Below, piece after piece: positions 24,864 to 34,583 of a stretch of 64,000 nucleotides of DNA. The translations under genes were made by a program, and so were the position numbers. Position 1 is the stretch's first letter. Each line of letters begins with the position of its first letter. Under the pieces are notes generated by a model that was not told where the DNA came from, did not search any database, and worked only from the letters and a program-made list of their open reading frames with translations. The DNA is taken from the NCBI RefSeq assembly GCF_000813725.1, contig NZ_JWLD01000020.1:62001-126000 (forward strand), in the 5' to 3' direction. Source of the stretch: Leisingera sp. ANG-Vp. GTDB lineage: Bacteria > Pseudomonadota > Alphaproteobacteria > Rhodobacterales > Rhodobacteraceae.

Positions 24864-25609
24864 ATGAAGCGCAAGCGGCATTCACAGACGAAGAGCTGAC
24901 GGCCTATCTGGACGGTGAGGCCGACGCCGCTCTGCGCGATCGGGTTGAGCTTGCGCTCACCTCCGATGCCGCGCTGGCGCAACGGCTGCAGGCGCTTGAT
25001 TTGCCGGTGGCGGCTTTGCGCGATGCGTTCTCGCCTGAGGCGCTGGGCGCGCCGCAAATGCCCGAGACGCTGATTCCTGCTCCACGTGAAACCCGCACTC
25101 CGCTGCGGCTGGTGGCCGGGCTGGCGCTGGCTTTTGGCCTGGGCGTGCTCTCCACCTATCTGCTGCAGCCGGGACCGCAGCCCGTCAAGGCGCCGGGCTG
25201 GAAGGCGGTCGTTGCCTCTTACCAGTCGCTCTACATCACCGACACCGTGGCCAATGCCAAGCAGTCGCCCGATGCGGCCGCAGAAGTGCTGGCCGGGTTC
25301 GGCAGCGGCCACGGCGTTGACCTGTCCCCGGCGCAAACCGTCGCGGGGCTGGAGTTCAAGCGCGCGCAGCTGCTGGGATTCAAGGGCAAGCCACTGCTGC
25401 AAATGGCCTATCTCGGCCCGGACGGCGTGCCGGTGGCTTTCTGCATCACCCGCTCTTCTGGTGATGACAAGCCGATGCAAAGCGAGGTTCTGGCCGGCAT
25501 GGCTGCGGCCTCCTGGGTCAGCGATGGTGTTGGATATCTGGTGATTGGCGGCCAGGATCAGGGCTTTGTCGACGCCGTCGCAGAGGATATCCGCGGCAAA
25601 CTGGGGTAA
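24860..25609 (+). CDS. Membrane anti-sigma factor
   Basis: The 249-aa protein has an N-terminal anti-sigma-like region (FTDEELTAYLDGEADAALRDRVELAL), then one membrane helix (RLVAGLALAFGLGVLSTYLL, residues about 83-104) and a ~145-residue periplasmic domain. This is the layout of zinc-independent transmembrane anti-sigma factors. No HxxxCxxC zinc motif was seen. Overlap with the sigma gene (ATGA) fixes the stoichiometry. The periplasmic domain would sense the signal, possibly redox or envelope stress given the neighbouring YceI-cytochrome gene. Confidence 0.82.
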   Translation: MNEAQAAFTDEELTAYLDGEADAALRDRVELALTSDAALAQRLQALDLPVAALRDAFSPEALGAPQMPETLIPAPRETRTPLRLVAGLALAFGLGVLSTYLLQPGPQPVKAPGWKAVVASYQSLYITDTVANAKQSPDAAAEVLAGFGSGHGVDLSPAQTVAGLEFKRAQLLGFKGKPLLQMAYLGPDGVPVAFCITRSSGDDKPMQSEVLAGMAAASWVSDGVGYLVIGGQDQGFVDAVAEDIRGKLG

Positions 25610-25630
25610 GAGCCTGCAAAGCATGTACCG

Positions 25631-25708
25631 CCCGGCGGCACGCCGGGCAGCGCCCGACCCTCCCCACGGGAGGGCGCTTTCGCACCCGCCCAGGGTCGGG
25701 CGCTGCCC
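25631..25708. repeat. Nested inverted repeat with 17-bp perfect arms
   Basis: The gap after the anti-sigma gene contains a hairpin CCCGGCG-GCA-CGCCGGG (25631-25647), a 17-bp perfect inverted repeat with arms at 25645-25661 and 25692-25708 (GGGCAGCGCCCGACCCT and its complement), and inside it CCCTCCC-CAC-GGGAGGG (25658-25674). No T-run follows, so it is not a classical terminator. Such GC-rich nested palindromes are often dispersed repeats or strong RNA structures at gene ends. Confidence 0.7.
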
Positions 25709-25918
25709 TTAGAATTCTCTCATTCAGGTGCTATAAATGCCTTGCCGCTGCACATATCGGCATCCCCCCTTGCAGATTCGCCCAAACCCGCCTATATGCC
25801 TTTGACAACAGCGGCGCGTTGAACCTCTGGCTCAAGGCTCCACCGGGAATTTCGACGGGCCGCGCGCCCGTTTTTTTGTGTTTGCAGGCCCGGCCTGCGC
25901 GCGCCAAGTGGAGGTCTG
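25709..25918 (+). promoter_or_regulatory. rimP operon leader with two hairpins
   Basis: Ahead of rimP are a stem ACGGGC...GCCCGT (25855-25871) followed by seven T (25871-25877), which looks like an intrinsic terminator inside the leader, and GCAGGC-CCG-GCCTGC (25884-25898) just before the SD GGAGG. Upstream TATAAA-like (25732-25737) and TTGACA-like (25802-25807) boxes are present but not well paired. Premature termination or attenuation of this translation-factor operon is plausible. Confidence 0.5.
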
Positions 25919-26509
25919 ATGACCAACGACCTGATTGCCAAAGCCGCCATCGACCGGCGCCTGGCCGAGATCGTCTCTCCGGTGATCGAGGACCTGGGCT
26001 ATGAGCTGGTGCGGATCCGGCTGATGTCCGGCAAGACGACAACGCTGCAGATCATGGCCGATAAGCCCGAAGGCGGCATCGAGGTGGATGACTGCGCTGC
26101 GATCTCGAACGCGGTCAGCGCAACCCTGGACGTCGAGGACCCGATCATCGACGCCTATGCGCTGGAAGTGTCGAGCCCGGGCATTGACCGCCCGCTGACC
26201 CGGCTGAAAGACTTTGATATGTTCGAAGGCTACGAGGCCAAGCTGGAAACTGAAGAGCTGGTCGGCGGCCGCCGCCGCTTCAAGGGCGAGCTGGCGGGCA
26301 CTGAAGACGACGAGGTTCTGATCAACATCGAGGATCAGGGCCAGCCCGTGACCATCGGTCTGAAATTCGACTGGCTGAGCGATGCCAAGCTGGTTCTGAC
26401 CGATGAGCTGATCAAGGAAATGCTGCGCCAGCGCAAGGAAGCCGGCACGCTGAACGAAGACGCATTCGACGAAATCGAGACCGAAGAGTCTGACGAGGAG
26501 AACAAGTAA
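25919..26509 (+). CDS. rimP: Ribosome maturation factor RimP
   Basis: The 196-aa product has the RimP signature: [21 protein letters not shown] at the start, [35 protein letters not shown], then a C-terminal SH3-like domain. RimP helps 30S subunit maturation in the cytoplasm. It starts the canonical rimP-nusA-ylxR-infB operon; GGAGG lies eight bases before the ATG and the stop overlaps nusA (TAATG). The acidic C-terminal tail ([12 protein letters not shown]) is a common extension. Confidence 0.95.
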   Translation: MTNDLIAKAAIDRRLAEIVSPVIEDLGYELVRIRLMSGKTTTLQIMADKPEGGIEVDDCAAISNAVSATLDVEDPIIDAYALEVSSPGIDRPLTRLKDFDMFEGYEAKLETEELVGGRRRFKGELAGTEDDEVLINIEDQGQPVTIGLKFDWLSDAKLVLTDELIKEMLRQRKEAGTLNEDAFDEIETEESDEENK

Positions 26510-28125
26510 TGGCGATCACCTCTGCAAACCAGCTGGAGCTGTTGCAAACCGCTGAGGCCGTGGCACGCGAAAAGATGATCGACCCCGGTCTGGTCATCGA
26601 GGCGATGGAAGAAAGCCTCGCCCGCGCCGCCAAAAGCCGCTATGGCGCCGAGATGGACATCCGCGTGTCGATCGACCGCAAGACCGGCCGCGCCACCTTT
26701 ACCCGCGTGCGCACTGTGGTTGCTGATGACGAGCTGGAAAACTATCAGGCTGAGATGACCGTCGAGCAGGCGCGCCAGTACATGGCAGACCCTGAAGTCG
26801 GCCAGACCTTCGTCGAAGAAGTGCCGCCGGTCGAAATGGGCCGGATCGCCGCCCAGTCGGCCAAGCAGGTGATCCTGCAGAAGGTCCGCGAAGCAGAGCG
26901 CGACCGCCAGTACGAGGAATTCAAGGACCGCGCCGGCACCATCATCAACGGCCTGGTCAAGCGCGAGGAATACGGCAACGTCATCGTCGACGTGGGCGCC
27001 GGCGAAGCCATCCTGCGCCGCAACGAGAAGATCGGCCGCGAAAGCTACCGCCCGAACGACCGTGTGCGCTGCTACATCAAGGACGTGCGCCGCGAGCCGC
27101 GCGGCCCGCAGATTTTCCTGTCGCGCACCGCGCCGGAATTCATGGCCGAGCTGTTCAAGATGGAAGTGCCGGAAATCTATGACGGCATCATCGAGATCAA
27201 AGCCGTGGCCCGTGACCCCGGTTCCCGTGCCAAGATCGCCGTGATTTCCTATGATGGCTCGATCGATCCGGTCGGCGCCTGTGTGGGTATGCGCGGCTCC
27301 CGCGTGCAGGCCGTTGTGAACGAGCTGCAGGGCGAAAAGATCGACATCATCCCGTGGAACGAAGATCAGCCGACCTTCCTCGTGAACGCACTGCAGCCGG
27401 CCGAGGTCTCCAAGGTTGTTCTGGATGAAGAAGCCGGCAAGATCGAAGTTGTGGTGCCGGAAGAGCAGCTGAGCCTGGCCATCGGCCGCCGCGGCCAGAA
27501 CGTGCGCCTGGCCTCGCAGCTGACAAACCTCGACATCGACATCATGACCGAGGAAGAAGAATCGGCCCGCCGCCAGAAGGAATTCGAGGCGCGCACCAAG
27601 CTGTTCATGGAGACCCTGGATCTGGACGAGTTCTTTGCCCAGCTGCTGGTTTCCGAAGGCTTCACCAACCTGGAAGAAGTCGCCTATGTCGAGCTGGACG
27701 AACTGCTGGTCATCGATGGTGTCGACGAAGGCACTGCCGAGGAGCTGCAGGCCCGTGCCCGCGATTATCTGGAAGCACAGGCCAAGGCAGCGATCGACGC
27801 AGCCCGTGCCCTGGGTGCCGAAGACAGCCTGATCCACTTCGAGGGGCTGACCCCGCAGATGGTCGAGGCTCTGGCCAAGGACGACGTCAAGTCGCTGGAA
27901 GATTTCGCCACCTGCGCCGACTGGGAACTGGCCGGCGGCTGGACCAACGACGGCGGCGAGCGCGTCAAGGACGACGGCATCCTGGAGCCCTTCGGCATGT
28001 CGCTGGAAGAGGCGCAGGATCTGGTGATGACCGCCCGCATCATGCTGGGCTGGGTGGATCCGGCAGAGCTGGAAGCGGAAGCGTCCGAGGACGAAGACGC
28101 TGGTGAAGAGGAAGGCGAGGCCTGA
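26509..28125 (+). CDS. nusA: Transcription termination/antitermination factor NusA
   Basis: The 538-aa protein has an N-terminal RNA polymerase-binding domain, an S1 domain (about residues 130-200, [21 protein letters not shown]), two KH domains ([21 protein letters not shown] and [14 protein letters not shown] motifs, in part) and two acidic repeats with helix-hairpin-helix-like VDEGTAEEL and a PATPA-free acidic tail. NusA pauses RNA polymerase and acts in termination and rRNA antitermination. Translation is coupled to rimP. Length and order are standard for alphaproteobacteria. Confidence 0.95.
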   Translation: MAITSANQLELLQTAEAVAREKMIDPGLVIEAMEESLARAAKSRYGAEMDIRVSIDRKTGRATFTRVRTVVADDELENYQAEMTVEQARQYMADPEVGQTFVEEVPPVEMGRIAAQSAKQVILQKVREAERDRQYEEFKDRAGTIINGLVKREEYGNVIVDVGAGEAILRRNEKIGRESYRPNDRVRCYIKDVRREPRGPQIFLSRTAPEFMAELFKMEVPEIYDGIIEIKAVARDPGSRAKIAVISYDGSIDPVGACVGMRGSRVQAVVNELQGEKIDIIPWNEDQPTFLVNALQPAEVSKVVLDEEAGKIEVVVPEEQLSLAIGRRGQNVRLASQLTNLDIDIMTEEEESARRQKEFEARTKLFMETLDLDEFFAQLLVSEGFTNLEEVAYVELDELLVIDGVDEGTAEELQARARDYLEAQAKAAIDAARALGAEDSLIHFEGLTPQMVEALAKDDVKSLEDFATCADWELAGGWTNDGGERVKDDGILEPFGMSLEEAQDLVMTARIMLGWVDPAELEAEASEDEDAGEEEGEA

Positions 28126-28151
28126 TCCCGGGCTTCGCACAGGAGAGCTGA

Positions 28152-28772
28152 ATGACACGCGGCGGCGCCACAAAAGACCGGTCCGAAGGCAGCGAGCGCA
28201 AATGCATCGCAACCGGCGAGATCGAACCCAAACAGGGCCTCATCCGTTTTGTGATGGGCCCTGAGGGTCAGGTCGTGCCTGATGTGATGGGCAAGCTGCC
28301 GGGCCGCGGCGTCTATGTGGCGTCCAACCGGGATGCGCTGGAAACCGCTGTGAAGAAGAAGCTGTTTGCCCGCGGCTTCAAGGCACAGGTCAAATTGCCG
28401 GACGAACTGGTAGAGGAAGTCGAACGGCAGGTTGTCCGCCGCTTGGTGGAGCTGCTGAGCCTGGCGCGCAAGTCCGGCGATGCAGTGGCTGGCTTTGAAA
28501 AGGTCAAGGACTGGCTCTACAAGGAAGACGCAAAGGTGCTGATCCAGGCTTCCGACGGCTCCGGGCGGGGCAAGTCGAAGCTGAGCACGCCTTACAAGGG
28601 CAAATTTATCGGCTGCCTCACGGCGGACGAGCTGGGAATGGCATTTGGGCGCCAAACTGTGATACATGCCGCCGTCGCCTCTGGCGGACTCAGCAAACGT
28701 GTTGTAGATGAGGCGCAACGACTGCAAGGTTTGCGCGAAATGGTGGGCGGCATCGGCCGCACGGAAGGATAA
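28152..28772 (+). CDS. ylxR: YlxR (DUF448) RNA-binding protein with L7Ae-like C-terminal domain
   Basis: Residues about 15-85 form the YlxR fold ([30 protein letters not shown]); residues about 95-190 resemble an L7Ae/L30e-like domain ([36 protein letters not shown]). In many bacteria these are two separate proteins encoded between nusA and infB; here they are fused, as is common in alphaproteobacteria. It probably binds RNA; the exact function is undecided. It lies 26 bp after nusA and 8 bp before infB. Confidence 0.9.
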   Translation: MTRGGATKDRSEGSERKCIATGEIEPKQGLIRFVMGPEGQVVPDVMGKLPGRGVYVASNRDALETAVKKKLFARGFKAQVKLPDELVEEVERQVVRRLVELLSLARKSGDAVAGFEKVKDWLYKEDAKVLIQASDGSGRGKSKLSTPYKGKFIGCLTADELGMAFGRQTVIHAAVASGGLSKRVVDEAQRLQGLREMVGGIGRTEG

Positions 28773-28780
28773 AGAGCTTT

Positions 28781-31267
28781 ATGAGCGATAGTGACGGCAA
28801 AAAGACACTGGGTCTGCGTGGGGGTTCCCGTCCGGGGAACGTGAAACAGAGTTTCAGCCATGGACGGACCAAGAATGTCGTAGTGGAAACCAAGCGCAAG
28901 CGCGTTGTGGTTCCCAAGCCGGGTGCAGCCAAGGGCGGCAGCGGTGCTGCGCCGGCTGGTTCCGGATCCCGCCGGCCTGCCGGTATCAGTGACGCTGAAA
29001 TGGAGCGCCGCCTGAAGGCGCTGCAGGCTGCCAAGGCCCGCGAAGCGGAAGAAGCCGCGCAGCGCGAAGCCGAGGAAAAGGCCCGCGCCGAAGAGCGTGA
29101 GCGCCGCCGTGCCGAAGCGGAAGCCAAAGAGCGCGAGCAGCGTGAAGCGGAAGAGCGGGCAAAAGCTAAGCAGGAAGAAGAAGAGCGCAAGAAGCGTGAA
29201 GCGGAAGTGGCAAAAGAACGTGCCGCTGCTGCTGCCGCTGCGCCTGCTGCGGAATCGCCCAAAGCCTCCCGTCCGGCTCCGAATAAACCGGCGCCTGCAG
29301 CCACGCCCCGCAAGGCGGACCGTGAACGCGAACAGCGTCAGAACCGCGGCAAGGGCCAGGACGATGGCCGCCGTTCGGGCAAGCTGACCCTGGGCCAGGC
29401 AACCGGGGGCGGTGGAAACCGCCAGCGGTCGATGGCCTCGATGAAGCGCAAGCAGGAGCGCGCACGCCAGAAAGCCATGGGCGTTCAGGTCGAGCGGGAA
29501 AAGATTATCCGCGACGTGCAGCTGCCAGAAACCATCGTTGTGTCCGAGCTGGCCAACCGGATGGCGGAACGCGTTGGCGAAGTTGTCAAATCGCTGATGA
29601 ACATGGGCATGATGGTCACGCAGAACCAGACCATTGATGCCGATACCGCCGAGCTGATCATTGAAGAATTCGGCCACAAGGTTGTCCGGGTTTCCGACTC
29701 TGACGTCGAAGACGTGATCAAAGAGGTGGAAGACAAGGACGAGGACCTGCAGGGCCGTCCGCCGGTCATCACCATCATGGGCCACGTCGACCACGGCAAG
29801 ACCTCGATTCTGGACGCAATCCGCAACGCCCGCGTTGTGGCTGGCGAAGCCGGCGGCATCACCCAGCACATCGGCGCCTATCAGGTTCAGACCGAAAGCG
29901 GCACCACGCTCAGCTTCCTCGATACGCCTGGCCACGCGGCCTTTACCTCGATGCGCTCGCGCGGTGCTCAGGTGACCGATATCGTGGTTCTGGTTGTGGC
30001 AGCAGATGACGCGGTCATGCCGCAGACCATCGAAGCGATCAACCACGCCAAAGCGGCCGAAGTGCCGATGATCGTGGCGATCAACAAATGCGACAAGCCG
30101 GCCGCGGACCCGAACAAGGTGCGCACCGATCTGCTGCAGCACGAGGTGATCGTGGAGCAGATGTCCGGTGAAGTGCAGGACGTTGAAGTTTCGGCGCATA
30201 CCGGCCAGGGCCTGGACGAGCTGCTGGAAGCCATTGCGCTGCAAGCAGAAATCCTGGAACTGAAAGCGAACCCCGACCGCGCAGCCCAGGGCGCCGTGAT
30301 CGAGGCGCAGCTGGACGTGGGCCGCGGCCCGGTTGCCACCGTTCTGGTTCAGAACGGCACCCTGCGCCAGGGCGACATCTTTGTTGTGGGTGAGCAGTAC
30401 GGCAAGGTCCGCGCGCTGATCAACGACAAGGGCGAGCGCGTCAAGGAAGCCGGCCCCTCGGTTCCGGTTGAGGTTCTTGGCCTCAACGGCACCCCGGAAG
30501 CGGGCGACGTTCTGAACGTGACCGAGACCGAAGCGCAGGCGCGTGAAATCGCCGCCTACCGCGAGCAGGCCGCCAAGGACAAGCGCGCGGCTGCCGGTGC
30601 TGCGACCACGCTGGAACAGCTGATGCAGAAGGCCAAGGAAGACGAAAACGTCTCCGAGCTGCCGATCCTGGTCAAAGCTGACGTGCAGGGGTCCGCCGAA
30701 GCCATCGTTCAGGCGATGGAAAAGATCGGCAACGAGGAAGTGCGCGTGCGCGTGCTGCACTCGGGTGTCGGTGCGATCACCGAAACCGATGTTGGCCTGG
30801 CGGAAGCCTCCGGCGCGCCGATCATGGGCTTCAACGTCCGTGCCAATGCCTCGGCCCGTAACACTGCCAACCAGAAGGGTGTGGAAATCCGTTATTACTC
30901 GGTGATCTATGACCTGGTTGATGACGTGAAAGCAGCGGCTTCGGGCCTGCTGTCGGCAGAGATCCGCGAGAACTTCATCGGCTATGCGCAGATCAAGGAA
31001 GTCTTCAAGGTCACCGGCGTTGGCAAGGTTGCCGGCTGTCTGGTCACCGAAGGCGTTGCCCGCCGCTCGGCCGGCGTCCGCCTGCTGCGCGACAACGTGG
31101 TGATCCACGAAGGCACGCTGAAGACCCTGAAGCGCTTCAAGGACGAAGTTGCCGAGGTTCAGTCCGGCCAGGAATGCGGTATGGCCTTCGAGAACTACGA
31201 CGATATCCGCCCGAACGATGTGATCGAGATTTTCGAGCGCGAGGAAGTGACCCGCACCCTCGACTGA
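28781..31267 (+). CDS. infB: Translation initiation factor IF-2
   Basis: The 828-aa IF-2 has a long charged N-terminal region (residues about 70-230, Glu/Ala/Arg-rich, probably coiled), the InfB_N2-like block, and the GTPase domain from about residue 325 with [17 protein letters not shown] and NKCDKP, followed by domains II-IV ending in [12 protein letters not shown]-2 brings initiator fMet-tRNA to the 30S subunit and promotes subunit joining. It is the last gene of the operon and is followed by a strong terminator. Confidence 0.96.
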   Translation: MSDSDGKKTLGLRGGSRPGNVKQSFSHGRTKNVVVETKRKRVVVPKPGAAKGGSGAAPAGSGSRRPAGISDAEMERRLKALQAAKAREAEEAAQREAEEKARAEERERRRAEAEAKEREQREAEERAKAKQEEEERKKREAEVAKERAAAAAAAPAAESPKASRPAPNKPAPAATPRKADREREQRQNRGKGQDDGRRSGKLTLGQATGGGGNRQRSMASMKRKQERARQKAMGVQVEREKIIRDVQLPETIVVSELANRMAERVGEVVKSLMNMGMMVTQNQTIDADTAELIIEEFGHKVVRVSDSDVEDVIKEVEDKDEDLQGRPPVITIMGHVDHGKTSILDAIRNARVVAGEAGGITQHIGAYQVQTESGTTLSFLDTPGHAAFTSMRSRGAQVTDIVVLVVAADDAVMPQTIEAINHAKAAEVPMIVAINKCDKPAADPNKVRTDLLQHEVIVEQMSGEVQDVEVSAHTGQGLDELLEAIALQAEILELKANPDRAAQGAVIEAQLDVGRGPVATVLVQNGTLRQGDIFVVGEQYGKVRALINDKGERVKEAGPSVPVEVLGLNGTPEAGDVLNVTETEAQAREIAAYREQAAKDKRAAAGAATTLEQLMQKAKEDENVSELPILVKADVQGSAEAIVQAMEKIGNEEVRVRVLHSGVGAITETDVGLAEASGAPIMGFNVRANASARNTANQKGVEIRYYSVIYDLVDDVKAAASGLLSAEIRENFIGYAQIKEVFKVTGVGKVAGCLVTEGVARRSAGVRLLRDNVVIHEGTLKTLKRFKDEVAEVQSGQECGMAFENYDDIRPNDVIEIFEREEVTRTLD

Positions 31268-31290
31268 TCCGCACTGGTATTGAAGTTGGA

Positions 31291-31327
31291 AACAGGCCCT
31301 GGCACATCCGCCGGGGCCTGTTTTTTT
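31291..31327 (+). terminator. Intrinsic terminator after infB
   Basis: A 9-bp perfect stem (AACAGGCCC at 31291-31299 with GGGCCTGTT at 31314-31322) is followed by seven T. It closes the rimP-infB operon. Confidence 0.93.
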
Positions 31328-31363
31328 GAACCCGGGGTGGATGGAAAGCTCAAGCACGTTTCG

Positions 31364-31437
31364 TGCAGCAGCAAGACCAAGCACTTTCCACGGGGAAATC
31401 CTGCCGGACGACACAGGCGCGGCCTTTTGCTGCTGCA
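31364..31437. other. Gene-free stretch with an 11-bp inverted repeat
   Basis: The ~290 bp between the infB terminator and the small gene at 31621 has no convincing frame with an SD. It holds perfect 11-bp arms TGCAGCAGCAA (31364-31374) and TTGCTGCTGCA (31427-31437), separated by 52 bp. I cannot assign it; an untranslated RNA or chance is possible. Confidence 0.3.
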
Positions 31438-31565
31438 TGGGAAGCATACCCCGTCCGCGGCTGGGGTGAAATCTGGCTGAAAGACGGGATTGCAGGCGCG
31501 CAAGGTTACCGGTCTATCCGGAAGAGTGCCGCCTGTTTTCCAAAGGAGTAGCGCTCCGGCAAGGA

Positions 31566-31595
31566 AAAAGGGCAGCTGGCTTCAGCTGCCCTTTT
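31566..31595 (-). terminator. Bidirectional-looking terminator downstream of small gene
   Basis: A 13-bp perfect stem (AAAAGGGCAGCTG / CAGCTGCCCTTTT) with a GCTT loop at 31566-31595. Read on the minus strand it lies 25 bp after the stop of the 44-aa gene, and the run of A at 31565-31569 gives the needed U tract. It may also stop leftward or rightward readthrough. Confidence 0.85.
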
Positions 31596-31620
31596 CCGCC
31601 TGAATGAGGTGAGTGGCGGC

Positions 31621-31755
31621 TCAGGCTGCAGGTGTGACGGGATGGCCTTCGTATGTTTTTCTGCCAACCCGCACCGCGATTTTCCCGTCCGGGAGTGCCC
31701 GTATGAAAATGCCCTGAACCAGTGAGAAACTTCCCACGGTGATTGTTTTAAGCAT
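31621..31755 (-). CDS. Small conserved-looking protein, 44 aa
   Basis: Starting at the ATG at 31755 after the SD GGAGGCG, the frame reads MLKTITVGSFSLVQGIFIRA followed by a basic segment (VRVGRKTYEGHP) and ends TPAA. It is followed by a strong terminator, so it has the anatomy of a real single-gene transcript: SD, short frame, terminator. The product is small, with no signal peptide or membrane helix, and rather basic. I recall similar tiny proteins in roseobacter genomes, but I know no function. Confidence 0.72.
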   Translation of the reverse strand: MLKTITVGSFSLVQGIFIRALPDGKIAVRVGRKTYEGHPVTPAA

Positions 31756-31902
31756 GGTCGCCTCCTGCCCTTGTGCAATTCCGGGTGGTGGTGTGGATCG
31801 TCCTCTAATGTTTGAAGAGAATGATTAACAAAAAGTTCACGACCCGAATCGCAGCAGTTAAACGCCCGGAAAAGCAGTTGAAATTCCGAATGGCTAGGCG
31901 CA

Positions 31903-31923
31903 GGCCCCGGGCTGTCCGGGGCC
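31903..31923 (-). terminator. Hairpin after mutT
   Basis: A perfect 8-bp stem GGCCCCGG-GCTGT-CCGGGGCC lies 7 bp after the mutT stop on the minus strand. It lacks a T-run, so it may be a weak terminator or an mRNA end-protecting structure. Confidence 0.4.
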
Positions 31924-31930
31924 CGGCATG

Positions 31931-32329
31931 CTATAGCCAGTCGCGCAAGACCGGGATCAGCGGAATATCGGCCGGCGGCATCGGATAGTCGCGCAGATCC
32001 TGCGGCCTCACCCATTTCAGGGTCTGGCCTTCCTTGGCCTGCGGGATGCCTTCCCATTTGCGGCAGGCAAACAGCGGCATCAGCAGGTGGAAATCCTCGT
32101 AAGAATGGCTGGCAAAGGTCAGCGGCGCCAGGCAGGAGGCCCAGGTGCCGATCCCCAGCTCCTCATGTAGCTCCCGGATCAGTGCGTCCTCGGGTGTTTC
32201 GCCCGGCTCGATCTTGCCGCCGGGAAACTCCCAGAGGCCAGCCATCGACTTGCCTTCCGGCCGCTGCGCGAGCAGCACGCGCCCATCCACGTCGATGAGC
32301 GCGACTGCGGAAACCAGAACCACCTTCAC
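31931..32329 (-). CDS. mutT: MutT-type 8-oxo-dGTP diphosphatase
   Basis: From a GTG at 32329 that overlaps the argJ stop by 4 bp the product is 132 aa, the usual MutT length. It has VLLAQRPEGKSMAGLWEFPGG and the NUDIX box GGKIEPGETPEDALIRELHEELGI (shown in part), and a C-terminal LKWVRPQDLRDYPMPPAD. MutT removes oxidised dGTP from the nucleotide pool. The much longer open frame upstream is antisense to argJ and should be ignored. Coupling to argJ is common in alphaproteobacteria. Confidence 0.93.
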   Translation of the reverse strand: MKVVLVSAVALIDVDGRVLLAQRPEGKSMAGLWEFPGGKIEPGETPEDALIRELHEELGIGTWASCLAPLTFASHSYEDFHLLMPLFACRKWEGIPQAKEGQTLKWVRPQDLRDYPMPPADIPLIPVLRDWL

Positions 32330-33552
32330 GACCGGTAATCCGCGTTGATCGAGATGTACTGATGCGTCAGGTCGCAGGTCCAAACAGTAGACTTGCCCGC
32401 GCCCAGTCCCAGATCCACCTTGATGGTGATCTCCTGCTTCTTCATCTCGGCCGCGCCCAGCTCTTCCTTGTAGTCCGGCGACACCCAGCCCTTTTCCGCC
32501 ACCAGAACATCGCCAAAGGAGATCGACAGCAGGTCCCGGTCGGCGGCGGCACCGGACTTGCCGATTGCCATGACCACCCGGCCCCAATTGGGATCCTCGC
32601 CGGCGATTGCGGTCTTCACAAGCGGCGAATTGGCGATGGCCAGCCCGTGGATCTTGGCATCCGCATCGGATGCGGCGCCAGTGATTTGGATCTCGACAAA
32701 CTTGGTGGCGCCTTCGCCGTCCCGCACCACCTGGTGCGACAGGTCCAGCATCACCTCCTCCAGAGCAGTGGCGAATTCCGCATTTCCGGTGGCATCCACG
32801 CCCGAAGCTCCGGTGGCACAAAGCATCAGACTGTCCGACGTGGAGGTGTCGCTGTCCACGGTGATGCAGTTGAAGCTGCGGTTGCAAATCTCTGCCAGCT
32901 GCGCCTGCAGCGCGGCCTGCTCGATCTTTGCGTCAGTAAAGATGTAAACCAGCATCGTCGCCATGTCCGGCGCGATCATGCCGGAGCCTTTGGCAATGCC
33001 GGCAATCCGGACCGACTCGCCATCGATCTTCACCTCCGCCGCGGCGCCCTTGGCAAAGGTGTCGGTGGTCATGATCGCCTTAGCCGCGTCTTCCAGCGCG
33101 CCCGCATCCAGCGCGCCGTTCAACTGACCGATCTTGGACACGATCCGGTCATGCGGCAGCGGTTCGCCGATCACGCCTGTGGAAGCGGTAAAAATCCGCT
33201 CGCCCGGCAGGCCGGTGGCATCCGCCACCGCCGCGGTGATCTCTGCCACTGAGCTTTGCCCGTAGTGGCCGGTGAAGGCATTGGAGTTGCCGGAGTTCAC
33301 CAGGATTGCTGCGCCGGCATCCGTAGCGCCACCCAGCTTGGCCTGGCAATCGAGCACCGGTGCCGACCGGGTCTTGGACCGGGTGAAGACGCCTGCGACA
33401 GCAGTGCCCGGATCCATCACCGCCAGCATGACATCTGTGCGGCCTTGGTATTTGACACCCGCTGCAGCAGCGGCAAAGCGCACGCCCTTGATAACCGGCA
33501 ATTCCGGGAAGCTGGCCGGAGCCAGCGGAGAAACAGGCATCGTGCCGCCCAT
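32326..33552 (-). CDS. argJ: Glutamate N-acetyltransferase / amino-acid acetyltransferase ArgJ
   Basis: The 408-aa ArgJ precursor carries the self-cleavage site in KGSGMIAPDMATMLVY, where the Thr becomes the N-terminal nucleophile of the beta chain. Other landmarks are ILVNSGNSNAFTG and DSDTSTSD. ArgJ recycles the acetyl group between N-acetylornithine and glutamate in arginine synthesis, and some versions also use acetyl-CoA. Three bases separate it from the parvulin gene upstream, and mutT overlaps downstream, so the three form one transcript. Confidence 0.95.
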   Translation of the reverse strand: MGGTMPVSPLAPASFPELPVIKGVRFAAAAAGVKYQGRTDVMLAVMDPGTAVAGVFTRSKTRSAPVLDCQAKLGGATDAGAAILVNSGNSNAFTGHYGQSSVAEITAAVADATGLPGERIFTASTGVIGEPLPHDRIVSKIGQLNGALDAGALEDAAKAIMTTDTFAKGAAAEVKIDGESVRIAGIAKGSGMIAPDMATMLVYIFTDAKIEQAALQAQLAEICNRSFNCITVDSDTSTSDSLMLCATGASGVDATGNAEFATALEEVMLDLSHQVVRDGEGATKFVEIQITGAASDADAKIHGLAIANSPLVKTAIAGEDPNWGRVVMAIGKSGAAADRDLLSISFGDVLVAEKGWVSPDYKEELGAAEMKKQEITIKVDLGLGAGKSTVWTCDLTHQYISINADYRS

Positions 33553-33554
33553 GA

Positions 33555-34406
33555 TCAGTTCCTTACCAGGCTAATGTCTTTGAGAATGGCCGGATCCAGG
33601 TCTTCGATCTCGGGCCGTTCGATGTCCGAGGCGGCGGTCAGCTCGTTCACCCGCTCCTCGACCGCTTTCTGGCGCAGCTCGTCCGCAAGCTGGGTCCGCA
33701 CCTCGTCAAACTCGGGCGCTTCGGTCTTGCGGCGTTCGTGCAGCAGGATCACATGCCAGCCGAACTGGGTCTGTACCGGGCCGGAAACCTCGCCGGAATG
33801 CAGCTTCAGGACCGCTTGTTCGAATTCCGGCACCATGCGGCCAGTGGTGAACCAGCCCAGATCGCCGCCATTGGGGCCAGAGGGTCCGGTGGATTTTTCC
33901 TTGGCCAGGGTTGCGAAATCGGCGCCGGCATCCAGCTCCTTTTTCACATCCAGCGCATCTTCCTCGCTCTCGACCAGGATATGGGCGGCATGAAACTCGT
34001 CGCCGCCATCGCCCGACGAATATTTCTCGTCATAGGCTGCCCGCAGCTTCTCATCGGAGCTGGCCTTGCTCATGATCGTTTCGATCACATCTGCCGCCAG
34101 CATGGCGCGTTCTTCGTTTTCGACTGACAGCTGCACATAGTGGGGCACTTCGCCATGCAGCTGCTGTTTCAGCGCGGTTTGCTGAATCAGCTGGTCCAGG
34201 ATGGCGTTGTAGAGCACATCATCGGGCAGCTGTTTGTACTGCTGCGGCAGGTTTTCGCGGGCCATCACCATATGGCCGATGGTGATCTCCTCGCCATTGA
34301 CCGTGGCAACCACCGTGTTGGCATGAGGGGCCGCTGCGGCAGCCACCGGAAGCGAGGCAAAAGCCACCACCGCCATGCCACGCAGAAAAGTGAGACCTTT
34401 ACGCAT
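33555..34406 (-). CDS. Periplasmic parvulin-type peptidyl-prolyl isomerase
   Basis: From the ATG at 34406 the 283-aa precursor starts with a Sec signal (MRKGLTFLRGMAVVAFASLPVAAAA). A SurA-like N-terminal helical region (VNGEEITIGHMVMARENLP) precedes a rotamase domain with HAAHILVESEEDA, LAKEKSTGPSGPNGGDLGWF and VQTQFGWHVI. It probably helps outer-membrane or periplasmic proteins fold. It is divergent from secA with about 180 bp between, a good arrangement for secretion functions. Confidence 0.9.
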   Translation of the reverse strand: MRKGLTFLRGMAVVAFASLPVAAAAAPHANTVVATVNGEEITIGHMVMARENLPQQYKQLPDDVLYNAILDQLIQQTALKQQLHGEVPHYVQLSVENEERAMLAADVIETIMSKASSDEKLRAAYDEKYSSGDGGDEFHAAHILVESEEDALDVKKELDAGADFATLAKEKSTGPSGPNGGDLGWFTTGRMVPEFEQAVLKLHSGEVSGPVQTQFGWHVILLHERRKTEAPEFDEVRTQLADELRQKAVEERVNELTAASDIERPEIEDLDPAILKDISLVRN

Positions 34407-34583
34407 TGAAATCTTCCTATTCCTAGGCCGCACGGGGGCCTGCCGTTGACACTCAATACCCTGCCGCTTACATCGCCTTGAGGCCATTGGCAGAGCCGTC
34501 TTTCCACCCTTGTTTATGGGTTGCGGAGAGGGCGGGCAAGCCTGCCGGATGCAAAGGCCGCAGATAGGATCGCTGGAGAAAAT

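Noticed and set aside
28592-31447. 951-codon minus-strand frame opposite infB and ylxR
   Set aside because: A shadow of infB codon bias; low-complexity His/Asp-rich translation with no recognisable domain.
32330-32887. Long N-terminal extension of mutT on the minus strand
   Set aside because: It is a shadow frame inside argJ; the GTG at 32329 overlapping the argJ stop gives a normal MutT length.
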